Positions 32,830-43,699 of a stretch of DNA of 64,000 nucleotides are shown here, one piece after another; the first letter of the stretch is position 1, and each line of letters opens with the position of its first letter. This DNA comes from Symbiodinium natans. Taxonomy: Eukaryota; Sar; Dinophyceae; Suessiales; Symbiodiniaceae. The position numbers were made by a program, and so were the translations under genes. The notes beneath the pieces are model-generated. The model ran no database searches, was not told where the DNA came from, and saw nothing but the letters and a program-made list of their open reading frames with translations. The DNA is taken from positions 215,001-279,000 of the forward strand of contig CAJNDS010001046.1 in the NCBI GenBank assembly GCA_905221605.1, written 5' to 3'.

Positions 32830-35800
32830 TAGAAATTTCTTGCAATTACATTTTTTGCAATTTAATTTATAACTTTTCATGCTTCTTTCATCTCTTTTTC
32901 CTTCTTATTTTATGCTCTTTTCTCTCTATTATTTTCCCCTCTCATTTTGTATCCTCTTTGCCGCTCTCATCAAAAAATCGGGTTTTGGGTTTAGGTGCCA
33001 GAGGTCTGAGGTCAGGTGCCAGAGGCTCAAGGTCAGGCGAAGAGGACATGCTGTATAAATATGTAGTGTGGCGCCGCCCTGACGAGCGAGCCAAGGAGGA
33101 GTGTTGAAAATACTCCAGCATGTCAGTCGTAGGCAGTTGCAATCTGCAGTGCAACCTAGCTGGGGCCCAGTTGTACAGCAACCAGAGAGTCTGCAGGTAC
33201 CAAATGTATTATGTTATGTCGTGCTCTGGCTTAGGGGAAGGCTACGTAGGAAAGCCTCTTGAGCCATGTGTGCACTCTAGCTTGTATAGTGTAAAGAAGC
33301 GCTAGAGTGCTGTTTCGGTTGTTGGTTGTTTGCTGCTTGTTGCCCATACGTACTGGAAGCCGCCCTGTGCCCAGCCATAAATGAAACAGGCGCCGACTCC
33401 GCTGACATGGCAAAGCCATTACTTCAACAGTTAAGGTGTTTAGGGTTTCGGGTTTAGGGGCCGTTTAGGGTTTAGGGTTTTTGGGGGTTTAGGGTTGAGG
33501 ACGTTCTTTTGTTCTCCTTAGGGTTTGCTTGTTTTTCAAAAAAAAGAGACACTTTCAGGGTTTAGGGTTTAGGGGCTTAGGGTTTTGGGATTGGTTCTGG
33601 GTTTCTTGTGGGTTGTTATGTTTGCATGGCAGTTTTTGGTTCTTCAGGCTTGAGGGCTCAGACACTTTCAGGGCTTAGGGTTTAGGGGTTTTGGGCTTGG
33701 GGTTAAGGGTCTAGGATCGCCCCTGACCTATTCCTTATCTCCCGTATGTGTTTTTTCCGTTCAAGCCTAGCTTCCGACAGACTTTTCAATGACACTTGGT
33801 TTTTTATTGGTTCAAAACCAAACATTAATCACATTAAATGCACCGAGTTCATAAATATAACATTCCTATTAAGATTTCTGCTTCTCGTGTTAATCTTTAG
33901 ACTAAGGTTGTCATCTATGAATACAGTCAATTGAAATTTCAATTGTTGAAACGTTGCTTTTGAAGCTTTCCTACCCGTATACAGTTGAGGCAGGGCCTTG
34001 TGCATTTTGCGGGGACTGGAAAATGCATGGGAAGCCTCCGAAGCACCACTGCCTTACCTCTGGTGTCTCGTGGCGCCCGGAGGAGGCCCCATGCATTGTC
34101 CAGCGACTGGAAAATGCATTGCGGGAAGCCCCGCCACTTCATTATAAGGCATGGCGGGCAGCCTAGGGAGGGGCTCGACTTGGGGATGGATGCGCACTGG
34201 AGTCTTAACGTGATGTTTCCTCGACGCATAACGTGATGTTTTCTCGACCCTGCCCCCGGTCCCAGACGAGGTCTAATCTAAACGACGGAAGCGGCCAGGA
34301 AGGGCGCCAGCAGTGGAACCCCCCACGCATCAACTTTTAGCCGTAAGCCCTAACTCCTACACCGAACATAAAACCCTATAAACCCTAAATCCTAAACCAA
34401 CGCACTGTATGACAGCTTAGAAAACCAATAAACCCCAAACAACACACCCTAAATCCTGACCCCAATCCCCCAACCGCAGAAAACGAAGGTACCACGGGTG
34501 GAACCGGGCCTGGCCTTTACTTGAAACATTCGGGCGGGGGGGGGGGGTGGGGTGGGGGCGCCATGTGCAAACACAATGCTCGCACGATGGGCTTGGAAGG
34601 GAGTCGTATGCTTGGATGCTGGCTTGCATGGCCGAACACCCCCCCACCCCAAACTGCAAAGACGATGCCCGCACGATGGGTGGAAGGGAGTCACATATGC
34701 CCTGAAGCAGTTTGGAAGGTATTCATATGCTTGCTTCAAACATCGAGGGGGTTGGGTGGGTGGGGGGCACAGCACCCCCAAAAAGAGAATCATATGCGTT
34801 GATGCAAGCTTGCACGGCCAAAAAAGCGGGAGGGGGTCCCGGCCCCTTTTCCCAACACAAGCCTGGCACGATGGGTTGGCTCCGGATTCCTATGGTTATT
34901 TCCATATGTCTTTCTGTCGTTCTTTACTTATACATGTATTTCTTTGTTGCTGTCGTTTCTTATTTCCTTGTGTTTTAACAAGAAATTAAGCCAACCGAGC
35001 CAAGGCGAAGCCGAGCCAAAGCCCAGCCAAGCCACGCGAGACAAAGTAGGGCCATGCAAAAAGACAATGGAAACATGCTGCCCATAGATCCCAAAGCTGC
35101 CTCGCCCCTTTTCCCAACTTGCTGTGAGACTTATTGTGTGAGAGAGAGAGAGAGAAGAGAGAGAGAAGAGAGAGAGAAGAGAGAGAGAAGAGAAAGAGAA
35201 GAGAAAGAGAGAGAAGAGAGAGAGAGTAACAAAATCGCTTTGAGGCAGCAGCTGGCCGTCGCCACTTCCTCCTCTTCAGGCGCGAAGGTTGCCCAGAAGA
35301 CAGGGCCTGTTGCCACAAAAATTGTTGGAGGTCACTGGGATCAAGGAGATCAGACGGATCGAGGATGTGGGGATGCCGATGAGAGCGCGATGACTGAATA
35401 TGCGATGAGGGCCGCGCTGACGCCGCCCGGCAGGAGCTGGACGCACCTCAGAGATACTCCCCGAACCGAGACGTGCTGCGCCGCGCCCCCTCCCATCACT
35501 TTCACATGTCCCCACCTGCCGCTGGAAAGGTCCCAGATCCTCGTGAAGTGAAGTGAGAGCAACATGATAATCTGAGAGAGCAGAATAAGGAAGATGCAAG
35601 GAAGATAGTATCATTGTTGGCGAGAATCCGCTGGAGCCAACTGTTACAGAGTAGTGACCCCTCTGAAGTCTTCAGCCCCCATTCTGAGTTAAGTCTGAAA
35701 CGAATTGTGCCCCCTCGCCCAAGCTAGATTTGCGCCCCGAAGAGGCAGGGAAACTGTGTGCGTCAGGCCCCCCAAAATGCACGTTGGCCCATGATCAGCC

Positions 35801-37560
35801 ATCCATGCCAGCGCCTCGGCACCCGCAAGTGCTTTTGAGCGCCCCGGACCAGCAAGCCATCCAAACCAGCACCCCTCAGCGTGCATTTTCAGGTCCTCCA
35901 AAACGCCCTGGGCCTGCATGCCAACTTTTATGCACCCCACCCAGCCAGAATCGCAATTCCTAAGCTCAGTATGGCTCGTGCGTTTACTTTGAGTGATAAC
36001 CAGGAAAATCAGCGTGCGTCGCACAAGTCTTCCAAAACGAAGTTTGACCTTGGTCTTTACTTGTAAAACAAACGGGTCCAGAACTCAGGGCGCCAGACCT
36101 CTTCTCATCAGGATGTAAGGGCAATGGAGTTCGAATTGCTACCAGCTTTTGTGGGAGCTTCACATCTTAGCTTTAATACACCCGTCCCAAGCCCCCACAA
36201 CCACGGGCCAGACCCCATAGGCCTGCAGAGGGACAACAGAGACGAGCCCTAACAAACGTCCCCGGACCCAAAACCCAGAACCCAAACCCGGCCCCAGCTG
36301 CGGAAAGACCCGTGAAAAGGCTGCGCGCGGCCTCACAAAAGCGCTGTTGGACTGACTCGGCCAAGAAGGCGACCAGCAAGCAGCAGTGCCAGGAGGCAGC
36401 ACCCAAGCTGTGTGCAGGAAGTGGCTCACGGTTTCAGGCAGGTTGGCAGCGGCGTCGGCTGCGGTGGGCAGGCGCCGCAACACTACCTTTCCAGGACCTG
36501 TCGCCCAATCGCGTTATTTTCGCGGACCTTTCGCGCGCCTTTCGCGATTTTCACCCGCGCTTCCTCTCAGAACCGTGAAATCAGGGAGCTCTCGCGGTCT
36601 GTCGGTAAACATGAAAGCAGGAATCAGTCCTGCTTGTCAAAAGCTTTCCAAAACGCAAGAACGCCTGGAACCCGTGTGCTTTTTGCACGCCTTCCACAAT
36701 GCACTTCATGATAGTCGTTTGAGGGGAAGTACCGCACAAACAGTAAGCAGACAAAACAGTATGCAAGACGCTTGTTTTGTCTTGAGCCAAACAAGATTCA
36801 GGTCGGTAGTTCTTGCAACTTCTATTGCAGTAGCCGGCTCAAGAGAACTACCTAACCACCTGGCTGTCCAGACACTGTACAGGAGGGCGTGATTACCTGT
36901 GTTTTCTCAACTCCCCCCTTCTGGAAGTCTATGTTGTGCAACGTTGAGGGTAAGTGTCTGTTTGAAACATGCCAGATACTCCATGTTCAGTCATGCGAAG
37001 ACATGCGTTGGATGCATGAATGGCTCAAGAACAAAAAGAGTGTGAGCGCGAGGGGTCCCTCTTAAGTCTCGGGTTCCCCTTGGAGTTTCGAGGGACTTGA
37101 CATACAGCTGAGCAGCAGCTTGGCATTCGCAGCAGCAGCAACAGCAGGCAGCTTTGCGCATTCGGCATATTGGCATTTACTGCATCAAGGAGACCTTTCG
37201 TTGTTGCATTTTGTCAGAAGCTGGCTATCTTGAGATTCAGAAGATTTTGGGATTCGTTGGAAGAGCTGCAGCAGCCACCGCAGCTGCAGCATCAGCAGTA
37301 GCATCACGGAAGGATTGGCATTTCCATTTAACATCTCATTATCTCGATTCCATCATATAAACTTCATCTCGTTCTCCAGGTGGGACAAGACACGAAGGGT
37401 TGGGTTAACCTTAATCCCATCCTACTCGCTTGTCATCTGTTGTAGCCCAACACCCTACTGTTCAGGGCTTTAGGGCATCGGCCCCAGTGTAGGACCCTGT
37501 GTGGGATTGGTTGTGTGGTTTCCTCTGTTCCCTATTAGGTTCAGGGTAGGCAAGAGGTCT
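32830..37560. other. No gene supported; assorted repeats
   Basis: Contains short telomere-like tracts (33,435-33,480; 33,560-33,580; 33,670-33,690; 34,370-34,400), a G run at 34,538-34,556, repeated GCACGATGGG...GGAAGGGAGTC phrases (34,580-34,800), a GAGA microsatellite (35,118-35,229), and CAG-rich DNA near 37,120-37,305. Short frames on both strands carry no domain I recognise. Confidence 0.55.
35118..35229. repeat. GA-rich microsatellite
   Basis: (GAGAGAGAGAGAAGAGA)n-type purine tract, strongly strand-asymmetric. Confidence 0.95.
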
Positions 37561-37780
37561 CGTCAGGACTTGAAAGGCCTCGGGGGCCATGAACATAGAT
37601 GAGGAGGGACTCCCATCTCATAAGAGCCATCACATATCCCGATCATTTCAGTCCTGTGACCGACACCACAGGAAGTCCAGAGCCACTCCACATACCAGCA
37701 CATCCTACGACACCAGCAGCACTCACACCCTTCCCGGGTCATAACCGACAGGTTATGAGCCCAAGGGGCACCACTGCAGC

Positions 37781-39040
37781 ATGGACACCGCCTCCAGCAG
37801 TACATCCTTTTGCAGCTCAGCTTCTGCTTCAGGTACAACTACTCCGTTTGCAGGTGCAACCTTCACGCAAGCAACTCGGATTGAGGTCCCGGTACACGTG
37901 TTGGAACAATTTGCACAGCAGAATACGATTGACAATGAGATCCTTGGAGATTTACGGGCGGCCGTTGTAGAACTACATGACCGCATGCAACACCGCACAA
38001 ACATCCTTGGAACAACAACTACCTCGTTGGCCGACGGCCACAACCTTGTGGTAGAAAATTTAGGGCGTCTGCAGCAGGGCCTTGATGCACACAGTGAAGT
38101 CATCACTCGTCTTGTGCAGGACAACCGAGGAATTCATGATGAGCTTGAAGCCACGCGCGCCCAGTTGGAAGAGGTTCGGACAATGGCTCAGACCCCTCGA
38201 TTGGGACCAGAACAATGGCAGGCTCAGGTGGAAGCACACATCTTGAAACTTCAGAATGAGTTCGACATGCGAATGAAGCAGGTCGATGATGATCATCATA
38301 GCACAAAATCCCGTGTTCGAAATCTTGAGGACAGGGCTGTGAGTAGGACGGAAGTCCCTGATGCTCACATGGTACAGGAACAGGTGGACGAGACCTTTTC
38401 TGCGGTGCAGCACCTCAGAAGTGTCGTCGAGGCTAAGCACCTGGAGTTAGACAATGGCTTGGCAGAGGCGAGGGAATCGATTCAGGACCTGTCCAACACT
38501 CAGCGGAAGGTTGAGAAGAGTCTTGATCACCTTCAGGCACTTTGTGAGCAGTTTGCCATGAACTCTGATGGTGAGGAACAAGCAGATGAACAGTATCTTG
38601 ATGCCTATGAAGGTTCATGGTGGGGAAATCAGGCGGGACTACAAGGTCAGGAGGAGCCCGAACGACCTCCAGGCCTGACATCTTCCTCAGTGCCCTCTTC
38701 GAGACAGGCATGGAAGCCTCTGGATGAGCCCATTGGAGGGCCATCTGGACAGAATCCTGCTCCAGCTGAGGGCAGGGACACCAGTCAGGAACAGGGCAAT
38801 GCAATTCATCATGCTCGATGGAAACTCCTGGCTGACGTTCCAAGTTTACAGGTTGGTTCAGGGGAACCGTGGGAAGTCGGAATGAGATTTCGCACGTGGT
38901 TGAAACAGCTACACCATAGCACCCGCTTTTGGTACTTTCGTGGCAGCGCAGGTTCAGTTGGCGGAGCAACGTCATGGCGAGAGGATGGCTGGCTTGGTCA
39001 CTTTGGGACCGCCGCCGGATGTGGATCCACGAGATTCTGA
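37781..39040 (+). CDS. gag: Gag N-terminal part of a second copia-like element
   Basis: Starts at an ATG with a Ser/Thr/Ala-rich head, then a long heptad-like helical region (for example RMKQVDDDHHSTKSRVRNLE and ARESIQDLSNTQRKVEKSLD), suggesting a coiled-coil structural protein. The true product appears to leave this frame near 38,927-38,930, where a run of four T precedes GGTAC. Dropping one T would join HHSTRF to GTFVAAQVQLAEQ in the next frame, which continues the Gag. Either a one-base insertion in this copy or a +1 shift. The rest of this frame to the stop at 39,040 is spurious. Confidence 0.8.
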   Translation: MDTASSSTSFCSSASASGTTTPFAGATFTQATRIEVPVHVLEQFAQQNTIDNEILGDLRAAVVELHDRMQHRTNILGTTTTSLADGHNLVVENLGRLQQGLDAHSEVITRLVQDNRGIHDELEATRAQLEEVRTMAQTPRLGPEQWQAQVEAHILKLQNEFDMRMKQVDDDHHSTKSRVRNLEDRAVSRTEVPDAHMVQEQVDETFSAVQHLRSVVEAKHLELDNGLAEARESIQDLSNTQRKVEKSLDHLQALCEQFAMNSDGEEQADEQYLDAYEGSWWGNQAGLQGQEEPERPPGLTSSSVPSSRQAWKPLDEPIGGPSGQNPAPAEGRDTSQEQGNAIHHARWKLLADVPSLQVGSGEPWEVGMRFRTWLKQLHHSTRFWYFRGSAGSVGGATSWREDGWLGHFGTAAGCGSTRF

Positions 39041-42000
39041 GTGCGAAAGCAGGCTTATCCTTTTGTTGATCCGTTGCCTTCCTCAGGAATGGAAAACAAG
39101 CGTGCTGGAACAACAGGACGAGTCCAAGGGCATGAGAGCTTTGGATCTCCTAGAGGGAGTCTTCGAAGTCCTGCAGCCCGGCGGGGCTGCAGAGATGCAG
39201 TCCTTGAACACGTTCGTTCGTACACTTCGGCCTGTTACGACGGCAAAGGATGGACTCAGTGTTCTTAGGCGCTGGCGTCTCGCCAGAACCAGGGCCACAG
39301 CTCTGGCACTTCCGAAGTTGGCACCGTTTGAAGAACTACAAGCTCTAAGTACGATGGCACAGACTTTGGAGCGGCGTCATGATCGTTTTCGCACCCTCTT
39401 GGGCTTGCTTCGGACAGATCCCGACATCATCCGCCCCACAGCAGCTGGAGTTGAAAAGATGGTCACTCTGATAGAGCAGCAGTTGCAGCTGCTCAGCGCT
39501 GATGAGCACATCAAGGCGAACAGGCAGCATGAGCCTGATCCTCAAGCTGCGAAGGGCAAAGGCGATGGCAAAGGAAAGGACAAAGGCAAGAGAGGGGGCA
39601 AGGAAACGAAGAAGCCATGTGAGTTCATGAAGAAATACGGGAAGTGCAAATTTGGCGACAGATGTCACTACAGCCATGATGGTCTACAAGGACAGGCGCC
39701 AAGAACGACACCGAATCCTAAGGCTGCTCCAGTTTCGACGCCAGCTAAGGAGTCTGGTACACAGGAGTGTCTTGCATGGGCCAAGAATGGGAAATGCAAG
39801 TTCGGCGACAAGTGTAGATACCAGCACAATGGTGAAGCGAACAAGGCAGCAAATCCGAAGGCGAAGCAAAAACCAAAGGCAAAGGCCAAATCCTCAGCAT
39901 CAGCGGCAGAGGGAGAGTCCGAACTTGTCGGAGTGAAGCCTACAGCGTCTGCTATCCGTGTTTCTTCCAGTGTCGCTAGAATGGCACGCAGCATGCAGAG
40001 CGAGGAGGAGAGCAGCAGTCAGGCATTTTCTGGTGAGGAGTTTGAGATTCCCACGCATGCAGAGGCAAGTACTCCCGAGTGGTCAGATGCTGAACAAGGA
40101 GTTTTCCCTGATGAAGATTCAGATGTCTCTGCAGAAGAAGGGGACGATGAGCGCAGGGGAGACGATCCTTTGTGGGTACTTGACGTAACTTTGCAGGATT
40201 TTGTTGCGTGGACACGGCCAAATCACATCCAGACCAGGGCAGAGAGGCTTTTCCGCGAGGAGGAGAACCCATATGCAGTCACCTGGGGTACATGGATCAT
40301 ACTGCATCACGACACCGAGGATGCAGATGAGGCTGGTGCTATCCCGATCGGGGACAGCGTTGTGATGCTCCAATACGATTGGACACTTGTGATGTGCATC
40401 GATGCTGTGGCACGACCTTGCGTAGTAACACGTCTCATGGACGAGGACACTGGCAGAGAGAGACTGGTGGCACTGATACGAGTGCCCTATGAACATATGC
40501 CGTTTGTTCGTCCTTGGGAACATGCATCAACATCCAGTCAGTCAATAAGACTTCCGTGTGACCAGGCTGCATCATCGACAGATCCAAGAGCTCCAGCTGC
40601 AGAGGCACCCACAGTACCGCCGCCGCCTCCATGTGTGAACTACCAACCTCCAGCACAGGGACGAGCCCAGGCAACTGAGATGTTTCATGTGCATGTACGA
40701 CATCCACCAGTACATGGAACTTTACCTCAGAGGAGAAGACGCAGTGCGACACAGAGCGACATGAGTCATGCTTGTGCTGCTAAGGGTTGCACGACTGGGT
40801 CAGAGCATGATCTGGTGTTGGCAGACTCAGGTGCTAACGAAGTTATTCGCCCGGCCCAAGACCAACCGCCGCCGCGATCTATGCAGGTGGATCTCACGTT
40901 GGCAGACGGAAGTGCAATTCCATCCTACAGGTCTAGAGATGGCGAGCTTGCCGTTCCGGGCAGTGATTCGTGGATAGCACCCATCGGCAAGATTGTGGAG
41001 CTTGGCTACAGGTTTGTGTGGGACAACATGACGGGAGCGCAGCTGATTCGGGGAGAGGGAGATGAGGCAGAAGTTATCTACATGAAAGTGGAAAATGGCC
41101 TTCCCTACCTTGAGTGGCATGATTTTGCAACATTGCGCCGACAGCTTTCACAGGCTTACAGACAACAGAAACGCGTGCTGTGTGCTCGTGCTGAGATCAA
41201 GGAACCTCAGACCTTGCAGGCCATCACCATGAATGACCTGGAGGAGTGCGAGGCGCAGGCAAAAGGGGCGAAGGATCGTGAATCAGTGCAGCATGGTGAG
41301 AATCTTGCGCGGAAGGTGTTTGAGCAGTCCACAATTTCCTACGATGATGCGCTTGAGGTCATCATGAAGGCAGACATCGAACCACAGAAAAAACGTAGAG
41401 CATGCATTGAGGGAGAGGACGACAAAGTGAAATGTTGGGTTTCTGGAGCTTTTGCAGTGGGTCCGAATGTGGGAATCACAGATCGCACAAAGGGCAGACC
41501 ATGGCTGGTAAAGGTCATCAACAAGTTTATGCATCAGCAACTTCCTGACATGCGACGGTCGTCTTTCTCAATCAGTTGGGACATCGCTTTTGCACCACAC
41601 CGTGATTTAGGCAATGCAGAAGGCAGTCAGAATGCATTGGTGGTCCTGAGTCACAAGGGCATGTGCAAAGGTGGTGACCTTTGGATCGAGCATCCTGAAG
41701 GCGAACATGTCAGACGGGTATCTGATAAGAAGGCTTTACGTGGACTACTGATGCCGGCTCAGCGGAATCCAGTTCTCTTCAACCCAAAGAAGTGGCATGG
41801 TACCGCTCCTTGGCAGGGAACAAGAGTGGCCCTGACCTTGTTTACAACTCGCGGAGCAGCATCCTTGAGCAGAGTCCAGCAGTTACAACTTGATGATGTT
41901 GGCTTTACATGTTTCCGTGACTCGACGGGAAGGAGCATCAGCAGGGCGGAAGATGAACAGCACAAGCAGCCTGAAGCACACAGCAACAACATCTGCAACA

Positions 42001-42479
42001 GGGTCCCTCGGACTTCAGGGTGTTCAGGGAGCCCGTATGGGAATGATGTCGGACAGGATTTGGTTTGTTGTGGGGATGAATTTCAGGGTTGCGAAAGAGA
42101 GAGAGCGGTAGAAAGCGCCCATGGCCCTTGCTTTTCAAACTGGCAGCTGCCGGATGTGCGCACAACTTCCGATCTCGAGGTCCCCGTGCCTGAGGCCTAT
42201 TCTTCTGCGTGTGCTGGAAACGCAGGCACTTCTCTTGATCCTCTGGAGCTCGAATATGAACTCTCATTGCCAGATCCGGATGGGTGTCCTTCACTGGATG
42301 ACCACGAGAAGGCAAAGGATGATCTTGAAAGAGGCACCGTTGCAGCTGAAGAGGGCAGGAAGCCGACGAAGAATGTGGCACACCATGAAATGGACGACTA
42401 CAGAACCCGTGGAGTCAAAAGGCCGCATCGAAAGATCAAGCCGGGAGACCTATCATCTGGCGTACTCTCCTCCATTTGA
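38931..42479 (+). CDS. Polyprotein: Gag C-terminus, CCCH fingers, protease, 2OG-Fe(II) oxygenase-like domain
   Basis: Main open frame of the second element, uninterrupted for about 1,180 residues; positions below are counted from 38,940. A Gag-like helical part (CLPQEWKTSVLEQQDESK) is followed by a Lys/Gly-rich stretch with two C-x8-C-x5-C-x3-H fingers (CEFMKKYGKCKFGDRCHYSH near 39,619 and a second near 39,768). These sit where CCHC knuckles usually are. An acidic region comes next, then a protease motif LADSGANEVIRP (near 40,820). Around 41,400-41,860 lies a domain with H887-R-D889 (APHRD), a GGDLWIEH strand, H953 (KKWHGTAPW) and R962 (GTRVALTLF). This is the H-x-D...H...R pattern of 2-oxoglutarate/Fe(II)-dependent oxygenases, with R nine residues after the distal His. 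The frame ends at 42,479, just before the integrase, which continues in another frame. Confidence 0.85.
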   Translation, partial: GTFVAAQVQLAEQRHGERMAGLVTLGPPPDVDPRDSECESRLILLLIRCLPQEWKTSVLEQQDESKGMRALDLLEGVFEVLQPGGAAEMQSLNTFVRTLRPVTTAKDGLSVLRRWRLARTRATALALPKLAPFEELQALSTMAQTLERRHDRFRTLLGLLRTDPDIIRPTAAGVEKMVTLIEQQLQLLSADEHIKANRQHEPDPQAAKGKGDGKGKDKGKRGGKETKKPCEFMKKYGKCKFGDRCHYSHDGLQGQAPRTTPNPKAAPVSTPAKESGTQECLAWAKNGKCKFGDKCRYQHNGEANKAANPKAKQKPKAKAKSSASAAEGESELVGVKPTASAIRVSSSVARMARSMQSEEESSSQAFSGEEFEIPTHAEASTPEWSDAEQGVFPDEDSDVSAEEGDDERRGDDPLWVLDVTLQDFVAWTRPNHIQTRAERLFREEENPYAVTWGTWIILHHDTEDADEAGAIPIGDSVVMLQYDWTLVMCIDAVARPCVVTRLMDEDTGRERLVALIRVPYEHMPFVRPWEHASTSSQSIRLPCDQAASSTDPRAPAAEAPTVPPPPPCVNYQPPAQGRAQATEMFHVHVRHPPVHGTLPQRRRRSATQSDMSHACAAKGCTTGSEHDLVLADSGANEVIRPAQDQPPPRSMQVDLTLADGSAIPSYRSRDGELAVPGSDSWIAPIGKIVELGYRFVWDNMTGAQLIRGEGDEAEVIYMKVENGLPYLEWHDFATLRRQLSQAYRQQKRVLCARAEIKEPQTLQAITMNDLEECEAQAKGAKDRESVQHGENLARKVFEQSTISYDDALEVIMKADIEPQKKRRACIEGEDDKVKCWVSGAFAVGPNVGITDRTKGRPWLVKVINKFMHQQLPDMRRSSFSISWDIAFAPHRDLGNAEGSQNALVVLSHKGMCKGGDLWIEHPEGEHVRRVSDKKALRGLLMPAQRNPVLFNPKKWHGTAPWQGTRVALTLFTTRGAASLSRVQQLQLDDVGFTCFRDSTGRSISRAEDEQHKQPEAHSNNICNRVPRTSGCSGSPYGNDVGQDLVCCGDEFQGCERERAVESAHGPCFSNWQLPDVRTTSDLEVPVPEAYSSACAGNAGTSLDPLELEYELSLPDPDGCPSLDDHEKAKDDLERGTVAAEEGRKPTKNVAHHEMDDYRTRGVKRPHRKIKPGDLSSGVLSSI

Positions 42480-42795
42480 TCTGGCAGGTCCATACCGGGA
42501 TGGGTACGACAGCTCGAAGTAGATCTTGATCGCTGTACTGCGAACTAAAGATGCGACGACTCTGCCCTTCGTACGCGCTCTTCAACGACGATTTTGGAGT
42601 GATGTGCTGGAAGGAATTAACTCCATCATGACTGAGATATCTGCACTTGCAGGATTCCGTGAGGTGGTCAGGATCCACTCAGATAGGGCCAAGGAATTTT
42701 TGGCAGAGCGAGTCGTGAAACATCTCAACGATGCGGGTGTGTTTCAGACAACCACCTGCGGCCGAGGCCCGAGCACTTGCTACTGCAGGAGCTGA
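42400..42795 (+). pseudogene. Integrase fragment of the second element
   Basis: One frame away from the polyprotein, sequence reads SSRETYHLAYSPPFDLAGPY, placing a first catalytic Asp in FDLAGP. After an in-frame TAG at 42,520-42,522 it continues with FVRALQRRFWSDVLEGINSI and VVRIHSDRAKEFLAERV, where HSD supplies the second catalytic Asp. Homology stops at GVFQTTT; the region with the third acid (Glu) is missing. So the integrase has a frameshift, a stop and a deleted C-terminus, and cannot be active. Confidence 0.85.
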
Positions 42796-43348
42796 TGAAG
42801 CTGAAGCCGAAGACGATGTGCATCTTGATGGGCGTGTTTTCACAGAAGGGCCTCAACATCTACAAGAAAAGTGGAGAAAGGGGCTTGAGAAGGAGCTGAC
42901 AACCATGTTTGATACTAAGGAAGCTTTGCAGAAGGTAAAGGCCAAAGACTTGAGGAAGACTTTGGGGCTCAGCCCACATGATCCGTTGCCAAAGACATTG
43001 CCTTCGAAGCTGGTGATAAAGGCAAAACCGGATGGAATCCCTGGTCCAGATGGCAAGATGCCACCTGTGAAGTTTGATGATCCCGAAACCTTTCAGGCGA
43101 AAGTGCGCATGGTTGCTTGTGGAAACTTTGACTATGATGTTCGACGTGGGGACACAAGATTCAAGTCCAGCAACATTCCACCGGAAGCGATACGGGCGAT
43201 TGTCAGTTTGGTGGCACAGAATTCTTCATGGGGATGCGCGTTTATGGACATCGTGACAGCTTTTTTGAATGCAGATCTGGATGACTCTGAGGTAATCCTG
43301 CTCCGTCCTCCACCCATCGTGAAAAAGATCATGAGACACTTCGTTTGA
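42740..43348 (+). pseudogene. Truncated copia reverse transcriptase of the second element
   Basis: In yet another frame: EKWRKGLEKELTTMFDTKEA (pre-RT helix), SKLVIKAKPDG, FQAKVRMVACGNFDYD (the (K/R)ARLV-C-G region of copia RT), then WGCAFMDIVTAFLNADLDD, the first RT catalytic Asp motif (D-x-x-x-A-F-L-N), and VILLRPPPI. It ends at 43,348 before the YVDD motif, with no connection or RNase H. A deletion has joined the integrase to the RT N-terminus, and another removes everything after the fingers. Confidence 0.87.
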
Positions 43349-43690
43349 AGGAAATGTTGTGAGCGAACTTGGAGAGATTCGCCAGTGGACTTGAGAGAGT
43401 CTGCGATTAGGAAAGAGTTTCGAGCACTTGTGTGTTTTTCAGGAAAGGAGAGTCGAAGCCAGCTTAGTCTGACGACTTTCACTAACTTCGAAGGCGGGGC
43501 GTTAAACATTCCAGCCATGTAGGAACACACAGTTTGCAGTGCATGTTAATGCTCAGGAACAGCCTCATGACATCTGTGAATGTCAAGGCTCAAAGGTGAC
43601 ACCCAAGTCTCAGAGACCAAGACACAGCCGAGCGGCCACAAGGAAAAGTGAGCCGCAGTTCTTTAGGGTAGGACCCCTTAGTTTTGGTTC
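43349..43690. other. No gene; possible tail of the second element
   Basis: Unique sequence after the RT truncation (TTCGAAGGCGGGGCGTTAAA near 43,487). It may be 3' non-coding sequence of the element. No direct repeat matching the DNA upstream of 37,781 was found, so LTRs could not be defined. Confidence 0.4.
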
Positions 43691-43699
43691 AAGCCCGAG

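Noticed and set aside
37781-43348. LTRs of the second copia-like element
   Set aside because: I compared the DNA before 37,781 with that after 43,348 by eye and found no convincing direct repeat with TG...CA ends.
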